Below, in pieces: positions 13,413 to 25,319 of a stretch of DNA of 64,000 nt. Source of the stretch: Aphrophora alni (taxonomy: Eukaryota > Arthropoda > Insecta > Hemiptera > Aphrophoridae). The DNA lies in assembly GCA_963513935.1 (NCBI GenBank), contig OY740768.1, forward strand, positions 71,232,877-71,296,876, read 5' to 3'. Below the pieces are notes generated by a model. The model saw only the letters and a program-made list of their open reading frames with translations, made no database searches and was not told where the DNA came from. Numbering within the stretch: the stretch's first letter is position 1; each line of letters opens with the position of its first letter. The position numbers and the translations under genes are program-made.

Positions 13413-13589
13413 AGTTATCTGTTTTACTGAGTTCTTATCGTGTAGGATATTTCTTGTGTCGGAGATAAGTTACTATAAAGAAAAATGGTTTCCCCTTAGT
13501 AATTATTTATTATGTAAGATTTATAAATATAGTAAATACACTGTACAACGAACCACTCACCTCTCTAAACATCTTATTCGCCCTTTCGC

Positions 13590-13745
13590 TATAACTTTTC
13601 TTACGTTGTCGAGGATTGACTTGCTGCAGAAAGATCAGCCAGACCCCTAGAAGTATTGGAATTATAATGTTTTTAGCCTGATCCGGACGTCCTCTTCATT
13701 GAGCCCAGCAGCCCGGACTCATTGGTACCCCCTCCCCTTTTATTA
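13590..13745 (-). repeat. Dispersed repeat family E, copy 1
   Basis: On the minus strand this reads CCAATGAGTCCGGGCTGCTG, GCTCAATGAAGAGGACGTCC and then an ACTTCTAGG block. The plus strand at 60,780-60,960 has CCAATGAGTCTGGGTTGCTG and GCTCAGTGAAGAGGATATCT in the same order. The two are clearly homologous, GC-richer than their surroundings, and unidentified. Confidence 0.6.
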
Positions 13746-13841
13746 TGAAACTTTCCAGTTATTATATTTACTTTGTAGTTTTGTGTTTACTAGTTACATT
13801 AAATGTTGAGCTTGACTTATGAGAAAAATTATACACTATAA

Positions 13842-13970
13842 CAAACACACAGAACACAATTCTCACGGGTATAGTTTGATTGGTATAGCTCGTGTAACCA
13901 CAGAAGAGGACGACTTTGTCGTTGAAACGCGTCTGATACTTATGTGTGAGAATTGTGTTCTGTCTGTTTG
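13842..13970. repeat. Foldback element with 25-bp inverted arms
   Basis: The left arm at 13,842-13,866 and the right arm at 13,946-13,970 are reverse complements with one mismatch in 25 bp; both contain CAGAACACAATTCTCAC or its complement. The 79-bp interior carries a perfect small hairpin ACGAC-TTT-GTCGT at 13,910-13,922 followed by GAAACG. It could be a small foldback or MITE, or the terminal part of a retroelement of Penelope type. No transposase is present. Confidence 0.75.
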
Positions 13971-13999
13971 ATCGACTAGTTACAGTTTATTTTCCCTTA

Positions 14000-15300
14000 A
14001 TTTTTGATTTTATAAAATCTCTGGAGCATAGAATCTTATTTACAACTTATATAGTTTATTAAGAAAATATTTCTATAACTAAGACAATGTTTTAGTTTTG
14101 GTAATGTTTATTTTTTGATTAGTTTTTTAATACCTGTGAGTTTAATAATTAGTGGTTTTCTGCTCTTATTAGGCCGAATTCAGTTGAATTATACAAGTGC
14201 GATAGTGAAAATGTCAAAACATTAAGTAACTCATAAAAAAACCGTAATATAAAACAAACATTAGATTTCCTGGAAAACAAAGTACATATATAAACATAAA
14301 ATAATATTCTTCAGACTTCCCAAAACCAAAAATGAATTTTAAAATGAAAAACCATATTTCAAATTTATATTTAGAGCATAGCGATATTTTACAAAAGTAT
14401 GTACAGTAATTGAATATTTGAAAAATAATTTTAATTCATACTAATTAAAATTTATAATTGTACCCAACTCAGAAAATTTTATTCAAACCCATGCGTGTAT
14501 AAAAACCAGTGTTCCACAAACCTGTGGTTAAAGTGATGTTTTGGGATCTACTTGGAGATTAATGATGGATACAGATGTTACCCGCTATGTTGGCAGCTCT
14601 GGTTTCTTCCCAGCATTGTCAATTATAACAACTCCAAGCTAATTTTTATCCTAATTATTTATACCAAAAATTGTTTTTCATTCATATATTTCACTCGTCT
14701 GGCTTATGACTCTGCATTCACACACAACTAAATAGGCTATTTCTTTTCTTTTTAATTAAGTAACCATTTTTATAAAAATACTCGAACAGTCCATTTTTTG
14801 TTGACTGATCTGTGCAATCGTAACCTTCATTCTTGCGCTTATCTCTTTAAAATTGTGACGTTTTCGCAGAATTATCGCTCTTTTATGTTTAAATCGTCTA
14901 CATTGTACATTTTTACTATATCAGACAAAATTTTCCAGATATTTACATCATATTTATAATCCAATTTATTCAATGATCCATTGCTTCATACCTGGGAACA
15001 GTTTATCAAATTTATTTTATAACACGATGATAATTTAGAATTTCACAATTTATTTGGCAACACTTTATAATTTTAGGGACAGTTTATACGGTGACATGAT
15101 ATTATACATTTTTTCATCTGGTGTCGTATTTTCATAAGCGTTTATGACATTAGTTCTCATAATCCTGTTAGCCTTTTATTTTCTGATGGTATAAATCTTC
15201 CCACCTTTTATTTCAGAAATTTCATAGGGTCTCTTACAACAAGAATAGTTTTTAAGTTTCCTGTCTTTCCAAGTCCGACCTTCCAATTTGTGTGACTAAA
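14000..15300. other. AT-rich stretch, possibly 3' part of the R1-type relic
   Basis: I see no gene. If the LINE on the minus strand (15.3-17.9 kb) was ever full length, its C-terminal zinc-finger region and 3' UTR would fall here, but I could not recognise either. Confidence 0.4.
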
Positions 15301-17086
15301 ACTTTATTGTCTATTTTGAACCGTATGACTCTTTGTCCCATGTTTTTCGGAACAGCCATATTTCTTGAATTGGCAGTGCACTCTCGTAATCCAGTACAAA
15401 GATCTCGTTAAGTTCACTTGCGTCCATTGCACTCCCAAATAGTGTTGACAGCATAAATCTTCAACAAGGCTTCTGCCCAAATCTGAACTATATGTAGAAT
15501 TTGTGATTGCATCAAATTTCCTAGAATTCTTCTTTTGAAATCTCGTGGGCTTCATACGTTTGGTGAGAGCCTTGATAGATTAGCTCCTGTTGTATTAACT
15601 TTGTTAACCACCTTATTTATATGTAGTCCAAAGTGTAATATATTGGTTTACATACCTTGCCAAAGTAGTTATATTTCTTATTTATTGCTACAGCTGTTTA
15701 ACCATAAGAGAAGAAATCCTCAGACTTGGCACACTAACACAAAGATACATTCACTATACTGATAAAAATACACATACACATATGAAATTGTATACCTGGT
15801 TGGTATTTGTTAAAGTTAAATAAAAATTAGTTCCTTGACGAGACTGCCACTTAATGAATTATCTAATGTATTATCTAATTGTAGTCCTAAGTACGTTCAC
15901 AGTTTAAACAATTTGATCACAACAACTCCCATTTCTATTACAAACGCTGTACGAACAATTGGTTTTACAATCGCTCTCCTATCTTTAGCCAATACTGCAT
16001 CGATCTTTTCTGTAGCCTTTTTAAGATACCTAGAGTCTAGTCATCGCTTAATTCTACTGAATGAGATAATTTATTCTGATCTCCTAAATGTTTAAATTTA
16101 GTACTTCCCAAACTATATTCCATCATTCGCAAAAACAATTAATAATAATTTCCTCAGGAAGATCCATTTGTAAGAACTCATTATACTGAATGTTCCACAA
16201 AAAATCTCCAAAAAGACCCTACACATGTCATATCCTTATTAATGAAAAGGTTGTTTCTTCCTTCAAAAAGAAATTTCCTACTACTCAAATAGTCTTTTAC
16301 TACTACCACTAGATACACAGGGATATTTTTCTTAATCAAGGATGATATAATGTTCTTCCATCTTAGTGAGATAAAAGCGTTTCTTACCTTGATGGAGACA
16401 AAAGCTTAGAAACATTTCTTCTAACCATCTCCAGTCTAATCATTGATAACCAAGTTCACTACTCGTTATAAGCATCTATCGTAAATCATCTTTTCTAAAT
16501 CCATATGGTACTGTATTTCCATTATATTGTGTTTTTGAAACCTATGCAAGAAAAGTGTCTCCGTTATTTTCCCCATGGTGTCTAATAGGGATGTAGACTA
16601 ATATAGAATAAGATGACGCCTAATATAAGAAGGGCTTATTGAAATTTCTAAGTAGATTTAAATTTTGTGTTTTCTGTCCTTTAAGATTACTTCCTGCATC
16701 AAACATGAACTAAAAACTTTCAAAAATAGATTAGGATAGATTTAAGTTACTACTTTAAAAATCGTTGATACACCAAATCTTTCTGGTGCTTTTCCTATCA
16801 TTAGTTTTAATCCCACTATATGGGTTTCTTCTAATGTGTTTCTTTTTTCTCCCCCTCTTTCAAATCATGATTCACGGATCCTTTTCTAACTTTACTATAT
16901 TATGCTGGAATAAGGTCTTTTGTAATATTTTTACCTACACTGAATCGTTAAGTTTAGGGATATCTCTCTGAGAAAATAATTTTGCCAATTATTTTTTACG
17001 TCAATCACAGAAATTTGTTTTGACGTCACTTAACAGTAGCTCAAACAATTATATTTATCTTTTTATTGCCCATTTAGTTTAAAAAA

Positions 17087-17143
<57 letters not shown>

Positions 17144-17900
17144 CCCCCATAGTAAAACATTTCTTTTAGTTCGTGTTTATTGTCTTCTCGCTATTGAGAT
17201 TTCCCGCAGAGATCCGCAATTACATCGGTCCACCAATATATCAGTTCACTACCACTATGATCAAAGATACACCTAATTATAGACTCATTGTAAACTATTT
17301 TTCTTATTTTTTTGACTACTTTTCCCATACGTTTTAACAATGGTGTTCCTTTATCCAATAGATGTCGTCCAATATCGAAGTATTCTCTTAGAAACTGCCA
17401 AAACTTATATTTAACATTTTTATTCCTCCAATTTTTTTTTCCTTTAGTTGATTTTTCTTTTCTTGTTTCAAAACAACCTACACATAGAATTTCAAAATCA
17501 TTATATTGGTAGTCACTCAAGGTTCTCACCCCGCGCTCTTAATTTCGAACTCTTCTCACTACGAATAAAGAGCCTATTAATAACTCAATAGTAGATCTAG
17601 AGTCCCCTCTTCTAAATTATTCTCAGTGCCTTTATTGAGTGCCTTCAAATCATTTCTGTACATCATTTCCATCACCATCATACTTCTCTTGTCCAGTCAC
17701 GCCTCTTCCCACTCTGGTGATTTGCTATTTAAGTCACTGGTGATTAACAAACTACTTTACCTCAATAAATACTGTCCACCAGCCAATTTATTTTTTCTGT
17801 ATCAAATTTATTAATAGGATTGTTAGGTAAGAAGTAGCAGCTGTATTAAAACATCCTTTCGAGCTCCACCCAAACATTGACTTTGAACCATCGTCTGTTG
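15300..17900 (-). pseudogene. R1-type LINE relic: endonuclease C-part, RT and post-RT region
   Basis: Read from high to low coordinates on the minus strand, this is one LINE ORF2 broken by many frameshifts and stops. Near 17,700-17,745 is LNSKSPEW (endonuclease GDFNxKSPEW block). At 17,500 LSDYQYNDFEI corresponds to the SDH endonuclease end, and at 17,200-17,240 YWWTDVIADL to the linker motif YWWTxEIAxLR. RT motifs lie at 16,200-16,400 (RNAFISLRWKNI, PVYLVVVVKDYLSSRK, DMTC). The catalytic FADD block at 16,121-16,141 is read as FANDG. YLGLQLDNTL at 15,860-15,897 fits the thumb, and LSRLSPNV plus RRILGNLMQSQIL at 15,480-15,600 the post-RT region. Motif order and wording fit the R1 clade. An AT microsatellite sits between the linker and the RT. 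Dead. Confidence 0.85.
17090..17141. repeat. (TA)n microsatellite inside the LINE relic
   Basis: About 26 TA units lie between the YWW linker motif and the RT core, so the array expanded within or after decay of the element. Confidence 0.95.
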
Positions 17901-17959
17901 AACCTTAATAAGTTTCAACTTTGGATATCAGAGGTAAATTTTAATATCTGTTTTGTGGT

Positions 17960-18250
17960 GTCCTGATGCTACTTCAAGACGGAATGACTTCTGTCTGTCT
18001 ATCTATTTGTCTTTCGCCTTTGAAGAAAACTACAGCCCAAATGAATGGACCGATTTTAATAAAATTTGCTATTTGTGGATCGTAGTGGTGCGTACAATTT
18101 TTTTTTGATAACTCCAATTTAGAGGTATCTGCCATAAGACAAAACAAAATAAAGTCAATTTCCTCAAAATTGACTTTAACCATTTTTATTAATTTTGCTA
18201 AAAATGTTTCCACTGATTACTCAAACAAAACGTATTGGTAGCTATATCTA
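17960..18250 (+). repeat. Old transposon tail with TCTGTCTG and ACCGATTTTAATAAAATTTG
   Basis: The stretch has ACTTCTGTCTGTCTATCTATTTGTC, an AAACTACAG block, ATGAATGGACCGATTTTAA, and AAATTTG. This arrangement (TCTGTCTG tract, then AAACT-ACTGAACCGATTTTAATGAAATTTGG) is a very common signature in insect repeats. The same logic is seen on the minus strand at 30,215-30,420 and in part at 63,300. I treat it as a copy or relative of repeat family B. Confidence 0.6.
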
Positions 18251-18624
18251 AAAAAGTGTCGGCTTATATTTAATCGACAAAAACGAGAAATAGGACATGC
18301 AATTGTTATAAAAGACGGCTCAACTCCTGCAATAGTTAATTAAGTTTTCATGTAGTATATTTGGAAAAATTTAGATTTTTAATCAAACAAGTGTGGAAAC
18401 ATCCTAAAGTAGTTAATGATATTAATAAATCACAAAAGTTTATAAATGAACACCTGTCTATCTCCCATATGAATGACATGAAGAAAAAAAATCATTAGTA
18501 AAATGAAAACAATTGTATTTTTCAATTTGGTGTAAAAAGTGGTCTGCATGTAAAACTGTCCTGTAAAGTCCTAAATCGTGTGTATGGAAGATATAATGAA
18601 CAGAGGGGTTATATGTGGTGAAAA

Positions 18625-19045
18625 TCACTACACAAAATTCTGGGGAAAATAAAATACTTGTTTATGAGCAGCGCATTTCAAGAGTAATATTCAAATTTTC
18701 ACTATATTCTAAACTACTAACGAAAAAAATTTATAAAAGTCCCTAAATATTTTTTTAATCTGGGGAAAACACAAAATTCTGGGGAAAATAAAATAGTTGT
18801 TTATGTGCAGCGCATTTCAAGAGTAATATTCAAATTTTCACTATATTCTAAACTACTAACGAAAAAAAATTATAAAAGTCCCTAAATATTTTTTAAATCT
18901 GGGGAAAACACAAAATTCTGGGGAAAATAAAATACTTGTTTATGTGCAGCGCATTTCAAGAGTAATATTCAAATTTTCACTATATTCTAAACTACTAACG
19001 AAAAAAATTTATAAAAGTCCCTAAATATTTTTTAAATCTTACTTT
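18625..19045. repeat. 139-bp tandem repeat, three near-identical copies
   Basis: CTGGGGAAAATAAAAT occurs at 18,640, 18,779 and 18,918, an exact 139-bp period. Units share GCAGCGCATTTCAAGAG, TTCACTATATTCTAAACTAC and AAAAGTCCCTAAATATTTTT. Copies differ at only a few positions (ACTTG/AGTTG, one extra A in an A-run), so the triplication is recent compared with the other repeats nearby. Confidence 0.95.
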
Positions 19046-19049
19046 TAGT

Positions 19050-20125
19050 CATTAATTACGCTGTCACTTTGCGTTGAAGGAATTTTGTTTGGGTGCAGGT
19101 TTTTAAGATGCATATTAGAAAGCTGCAATAAATGTAATAATGTAGGACGTTGAGCAATTTTCGGCTGATAAATTGTTACGAACTTGACGATTTGATCAAC
19201 ATGGGATTAAAATAGCGTACTCTTGGGGGTTTACAAACACATTTCAGTAATATTATACAATGAGAGAAAATATTCCAATGAGTGGGATCGGTGAAGTATT
19301 ATGGTTTCGGATGACGGCTTTTAAATGAAAATAATTGCAATAGCTATAATTGGTATATTATGAAATGTGTCTTTTAAAACACCCTAAAGAATTAAGGGGT
19401 GATAACAAATTACTCTGTACATAACTTATTGTAGGCATTCCACGTAACTTATTTTACTTAGTGGCCTCTATGCTACACTTGTAAAAAAGGTTTATCACCT
19501 AATCAGAAAATGATTAATATCTTTTATCAGCAAAAACCTAAATTTGTGAGTATTTTTTGGTAAAAAGAACCGATTTTTAATAAGTTCCCTTCCTTAATGC
19601 ATACATCATCGTATTAAACCATTGAAAATAATTGTTATTCTGAAGAATTTTATAATTTTCGTTTATAAAAGATTGTTTTTCACAAACATTCAAAGCTATA
19701 GTCAGTTATGCTCCTGAAATTTAATGTGATGCAATGCGCGTGACTAATTTGTATAGGTTAACTTTTGAAGATTTTGAAGGTTAATTATTTAATTTTTCGC
19801 GGTGATTTTTATAAAAAAATTTTATTATATAAAAGTTAAATATCTTTTAACATTATAAAAAAAAAGTAGAGACAGAAACATTTGTTCTCCAAATTTTTTC
19901 ACTGCTACGTACGAAACCAATATTCGTCGTTATCTTTCCAAAACGTAATCCTGCCGTTTCCATACTTTTCCACTCTGTGTAGCTACCAAGGTTGGACAAT
20001 TTTAAAATGTTTGTTTAGCTGTTTTATTTTTATAATTCGTTCCGTTGAAGTGAATCTATATGATGAATCAATAATAGTCTATTTGGTGCTGCTGTTTAAC
20101 TTAATTAGTTTAACTTAATTTCTTT
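19050..20125. other. AT-rich stretch, no gene recognised
   Basis: A plus-strand open frame at 19,882-20,118 (78 codons, hydrophobic) is probably a shadow. The minus strand of the same stretch has a broken frame (TEWKSMETAGLRFGK) that looks more like decayed coding sequence and could belong with the relic at 20.13-20.72 kb. Confidence 0.35.
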
Positions 20126-20129
20126 ATTT

Positions 20130-20720
20130 CATAAGAGGAACGTATGTCCACAATAATGAATCTCCATCGGACGAAATAACTTCATTTGTATTGTCTTTCA
20201 ATCATCATCCTGCTTCAGGTTTTCTTTTATTCCAAAGCTAAAATAACTATCTGCATGTATAGCTAAAGGTGTCCATCCACACTTTCCCCTTGTGAGTTGT
20301 GATAGGTAAGAAACGCCCCTTTTTCATCAAGAAACGCCTTTTGATGACTTTAATATGTCCCTCTTATTTCTCTATTACTTCATTCTTCCTTCTGATATTG
20401 TCGTAATTTCTTTCTGTTTCGCCTTACTCCTATTCTAGTTTCCTCCCCTTCTCTCTATATCCCCTTTGTTGTATTTACACTCCTATGTCTCTCTTTTTTA
20501 TATTTTTCGTCGCTCATTTATTTTCTATTTTACTCGAGAAATCTATCTTCTAAGTTCCTAATTTCCACTTTTTTTCCTTTCTGTCTCCTACTCTCTGTTA
20601 TCATTATCTCAATAATATTTCCTGTTTCCTTTCTTTCATTCTATCCACTTCTCCTCTTTTTGCGACAATATCTTTCTTACTTTTATATTTCTCCCATTCA
20701 CTTTTACTTAGGCTGTACGT
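20130..20720 (-). pseudogene. Possible coiled-coil plus ankyrin-repeat protein relic
   Basis: On the minus strand, 20,720 to about 20,380 is purine-rich and reads as Lys/Glu-rich broken frames (EWEKYKSKKDIVAKRGEVDR), like a former coiled coil. At 20,340-20,190 two overlapping frames give FLDEKGAFLTYHNSQGE and then GKCGWTPLAIHADS. Together these resemble one ankyrin repeat (GWTPLHxAA core) with a one-base shift. There are many stops. It could instead be low-complexity DNA plus chance similarity; the GWTPLA block is the only real support. Confidence 0.3.
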
Positions 20721-20724
20721 AACT

Positions 20725-21845
20725 CTGATAAGTCACAAATAAGCCAAACATTTCTTAATGTTTTCATATTAGTCCCTTAAGTTCCAAATGGAAACAATCA
20801 AATGAACACCTTAGAATAAATTTTACCTTTTTATTTTTATCATATAGCCTGTATAACAATTATGAAAAATATTTTAATGTCAAAAACGACTTCCAGATTT
20901 TTGCATCAGGTTATTGTATTTTAAAGATACAAGTTCTAAAAACCATGGATTTATTTTGTTATGTAGGTTCGGTTTTATTGTTGGACAACCACGTTAACCG
21001 GAAACTTGGTTTATACAATACATAATGACAATTAATATTCAGATTTTCTTAATAATTTTCAAAAACTCAACATCATAAACCAGTTTTTCCCATTTAATAT
21101 GTCTATTATTTGTCCTTCATTTAGAATTTATCCTAGCACATTTTATTTCCATATATATCTTTAAATATTATACATTCACCCCAAAAAATTATAATATTTT
21201 TCTCCGTCCAAAAGTTACAAAATGTACAATTTATTTCACTTCCATCTCCAAATATCACAGAATTTAAGGTATCATTTCTATGAAAAACCCTTGCCTTGAA
21301 AATTAACGAATACATTTTCTACAATATTTTTCATTTATATATTCACAATCTCCCAGAGTAATTGTTATTTTACTGTAAATGATATGTAAATAAGATCTGT
21401 TTAAGGATCAATCGGTCTATTTTTAGCTTCCCCACCAATTTTAGCAATAATTGGTTCGATACATATTCTCCTGTCCATTATTACATATATTAAAAAAAAC
21501 ATCCTCATTTTACTGATATTTTCCCTCCAGTTCAAATCTCACTTTAACCCATGATAATCCTTATAATTATAATCTCGGCAAATTGTTTATACAGTTTATT
21601 ATCTTGTAATCTTAAAATTTTTAATATACATTGAAAATTTATTTCCTAAAATTGCAATAATAGCGGCCTGGCGTTTGTCTCCAAATATAACAGTTATAAC
21701 TCAAAATCCCTGTAATCTTGTATAACGTATAGAAAGCTAAAATGAGTAGATTTAAATTCAAATTGTATTAAGTTGTTAATATTAAACAAACATATTTTTT
21801 TTATAGATGTAACAATTATAATATATACCGTTATACTAAAACGTC
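20725..21845. other. AT-rich stretch, no gene recognised
   Basis: The 60-codon minus-strand open frame at 21,133-21,315 has no domain. Nothing else stands out. Confidence 0.5.
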
Positions 21846-21849
21846 GTTA

Positions 21850-22030
21850 TGTTTATGTAAGGTATTGGAAATATAGGGGGAACATCGAATTCATTCTAAG
21901 AAGCAATATTGTGTAACATGTGTTGTCTTTGTATTAAACCCACGTCTTTGTTTGATAAACGGCGTTGAAATTGTTTTTGTTGGTTCTTAGACTTGCTCAA
22001 CTTTTGTTTTTCTACTCCTATATAAAGTGT
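21850..22030 (+). repeat. Dispersed repeat family A, copy 2
   Basis: Counterpart of 7,500-7,705: GTAACATGTGTTG, TTTGTATTAAA, TGATAAA, GAAATTGTTTTTGTT in the same order and strand. Confidence 0.55.
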
Positions 22031-22898
22031 GTTTTTTTCTAACAATCTTCATCCTTTTAATAATATTATAGCTTATATACAACATTTGAAATATATGATT
22101 CATAGTTTTTGATACTAATTAAACAAACTTGTATGCTACTGATTAAAAGCAATAATGTGTTAGGATAGTTCTCTGTATTTGTATAACAAAACCCCTCAGT
22201 TATTTTATCAACAAAACAATAACAGGTAATAGATATTTAGAGGAATTGTTGATTCATATTTTTAAAAATTGGTACGATAGTAATTTGAACGAAATCATTC
22301 TAGAAACAAAAAACACTACCTGTTGCTAGTTCTCGCCAGTTTTAAAATAATTCCATTCATATCCTAGTATACATTCTATATATTACATTGAAATGGATGG
22401 GATCTATATTTGTATGATATGTAATACTTGACTATCTCTATAAAAATACTTACTTGAAAGACATCACAAGACTTTTGAGACGGATAAAGAGACAACAGAA
22501 AAGTAAAAAATAGAATTTAAACTAACAAAAGAGAGGAGAAAAATAAGTTTTGAAAACAGCAACAAATTCATTTTGGGCGACTTCTTATTGTACTGTGTAA
22601 TTTCAAGTCAGATTGATGTTTTACACAGTAATCACTGTAGTGTTATTTATCATAAGATATCGACAGATCTAGAAAATAGCACACTGTAAACAAGTTTTTG
22701 ATGTCTTAAACAATCTTTGAATAATATATCACAATCATTTTAGTTATTTAGGTTTAAAATTAAAATTCAAAGAATTTACTAATGCATCGTTTCAAAATAT
22801 CTGATAACGAAATCAATTATTTCCTACGTATTAGTGAACTTTTCTTATAGTTCTATATTTGCAATCCCCTAGAGATCGTTAAGAAATATTTAACAGTT

Positions 22899-22903
<5 letters not shown>

Positions 22904-22981
<78 letters not shown>
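22904..22981. repeat. (TA)n microsatellite
   Basis: Uninterrupted TA dinucleotides over about 78 bp. Confidence 0.97.
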
Positions 22982-22983
<2 letters not shown>

Positions 22984-22984
22984 T

Positions 22985-25310
22985 GAACTATTTCAGAGTA
23001 CAACGTAACATTAAGTTAGGATTATAAATTATAAATTTTAAGAATATATATTTAGTTCAAAATTTATTTTTATTTAAACTTCTTTCTCTGTTAAATTGTG
23101 AAATCAAATTTTTAAATACCAAGGTTAACTGCAAAATGGTTTTGTAACGGCTTCTTAATGAATTTACTTTGAACTATACTCCCCTTTTAAAATAGACGGA
23201 TTTATATGGTTAGTACAATTGATTACTAGTTAATAACATTTTTCAATTAACTTATAAAAATACAGAAATCAACATTATATTCCAGAATAATCTGATAAAC
23301 AGTAATGCATCTGTAGTCCAATCTTAAAGTTGGAAATAATATGAACTGTTCGTACATATGATTGTGTCAAAGTAATTTTGAACTGTCTATTATTATAAAA
23401 TACCAATTTTTATTTTTATATTAATTCATAAATAACCGGAAACCAATTTAGTAAAAGTTATTTGAGAATGAAGTAGGTTCAGTTTCAAATGCAAATTTTT
23501 GATACAAAAGCATATTTGAAAATTTTAATTAAATTAGGATTTGTGTAGTAACTATTAATGATTTTGTAATAACTATAGCTTTCAAACTAACAAAAACATT
23601 GTTTTTTTTTTTTTTTAATTTTACACAATATTATATAGTTTGTTTTATAACTATTGTGATTGTGTGACTAAAAAAGTAGTAATTTTTCAAAATTCGTTTT
23701 ATTGAAAACGTTTATTAAGTGGGGGGGGGGACAAAATGTTGAATATAACTTGATTATGCACTAATTTATTACGATGTTCGTTGGTTTAAAGAAAATTTAA
23801 TTGCTTAACAACATAATATTTAGGTTTTGTGTGATAAAATGTTACTACTTTATACTTAGGTTGAGAAAATAACGTTTCCGATCTCCATTACAGGAAGCGG
23901 AACAAATTGTTTTAAATACAATAGGGTACGTCTACTCAATGCAGAGGGTTGATGGTTTTATTAATTATTAGCACATTTGATTACTTTATAAGAACAATCG
24001 ATAATTTATATTTTTTTCTGGAACGACAAAAAAGTTGTAAAGTAAAGTAACGTCCTAGATAATTTAGTTATCAAGTGTTTTTCGAAGACATTTAGATACA
24101 TGATAATAACATCAATTCAAAATAGTCTAACTATTATTAGTTTTTTTTTCTTTTACTTTACAGAGAGACAATTTTGAATTAACAACATTTGATATACCGG
24201 GTTATTTGGTAAGTAGATATTAGAACGTAAATAAAAATACAAAATAAATCTATAATCTCACTACTTTCAATTAAATCAAAATGAAATAGATACAAATTAA
24301 AACTTATATTAGGTTCGGCAGGACTTTTAAATTGGTAAATATTGAAAAGAAATCTGGTTCTTATATACTAAATAAGGGAAAACTTTAAATTCATGCACAT
24401 TCTTAAATTAAATAAATATATTTATAATAATTAACAATTAATTAAATACTACAATATTCACAAGAAAACTCACAAATAATATGACGTTTCATGAGTATGT
24501 TATTATCTTCAGTAGTTTTTACTTGTACAGAATTCTTAGACCATTATAAAATAATAAATGTTTTGAAAAATTAATTAGGCTAAAAAATGAAAATGTAAAA
24601 TGTATAGAAAACAAAAATTTTTGCTGTTGTATAGAATTTGAAAATACTTCTCCCTGTTTTCTAAACTAATATCAAGAAATGGAGTTTCATTTAGAGTTTT
24701 TGCAGCAAAACCATAATTTCCTATTTACATGTATTTTGTGCAAAAACAATTTATAAAGGTTTGTGTGAATGTGGTTGGCTCAAGAGACACCATTTTTATG
24801 TAAACAACTAAGCAGACACTTTATATCAGTAATCTCTTAGTGAAAATTCTCAGTCTCTAATCAAAGAATCATGTTTTCAATAATATTTTTATATGTAGGC
24901 CTACGTGAAAAAATGTAATAAATAAAGTTATTTAGTCTAACTAGTTAACATTAAAAATGGTTATAATTTGGATAACAACTATTATTTTTTATTCACAATA
25001 AATTTTTTGAATTATAATTTCTGTAATAATTTAAATTGATAAATATTAATGTTTCAGAAATTTTATATTTTTTTTCCTAAATAGATAAAATGTTATGCTT
25101 TGTACCGGTATGTCTTGCATTTAAAAATTACAATGAGAAATCCAATAAATAGAATTTGTTGCTATGTTTAAGACATGTCTTTTCTAATGCCAGTGCTACT
25201 TAATGTTTTTCACTTATATGGTGCTTCTTTATCCATCTCAAGGGGTATTATAAAGTCAATGCGTAATATATAACATATAAATAAAGTCTCATGCTATAGG
25301 TTTATTGTAT
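22985..25310. other. AT-rich stretch, no gene recognised
   Basis: Contains a poly(T) run at 23,603-23,618 and a run of ten G at 23,721-23,730. A minus-strand CTGAAGA...GAAACG motif lies at 24,485-24,512 (see findings). No coding sequence is recognised. Confidence 0.5.
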
Positions 25311-25319
25311 TTTGTAAAA

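Noticed and set aside
15535..16095. Plus-strand frames of 75 and 86 codons
   Set aside because: They are opposite the R1-type LINE coding strand, which explains their openness.
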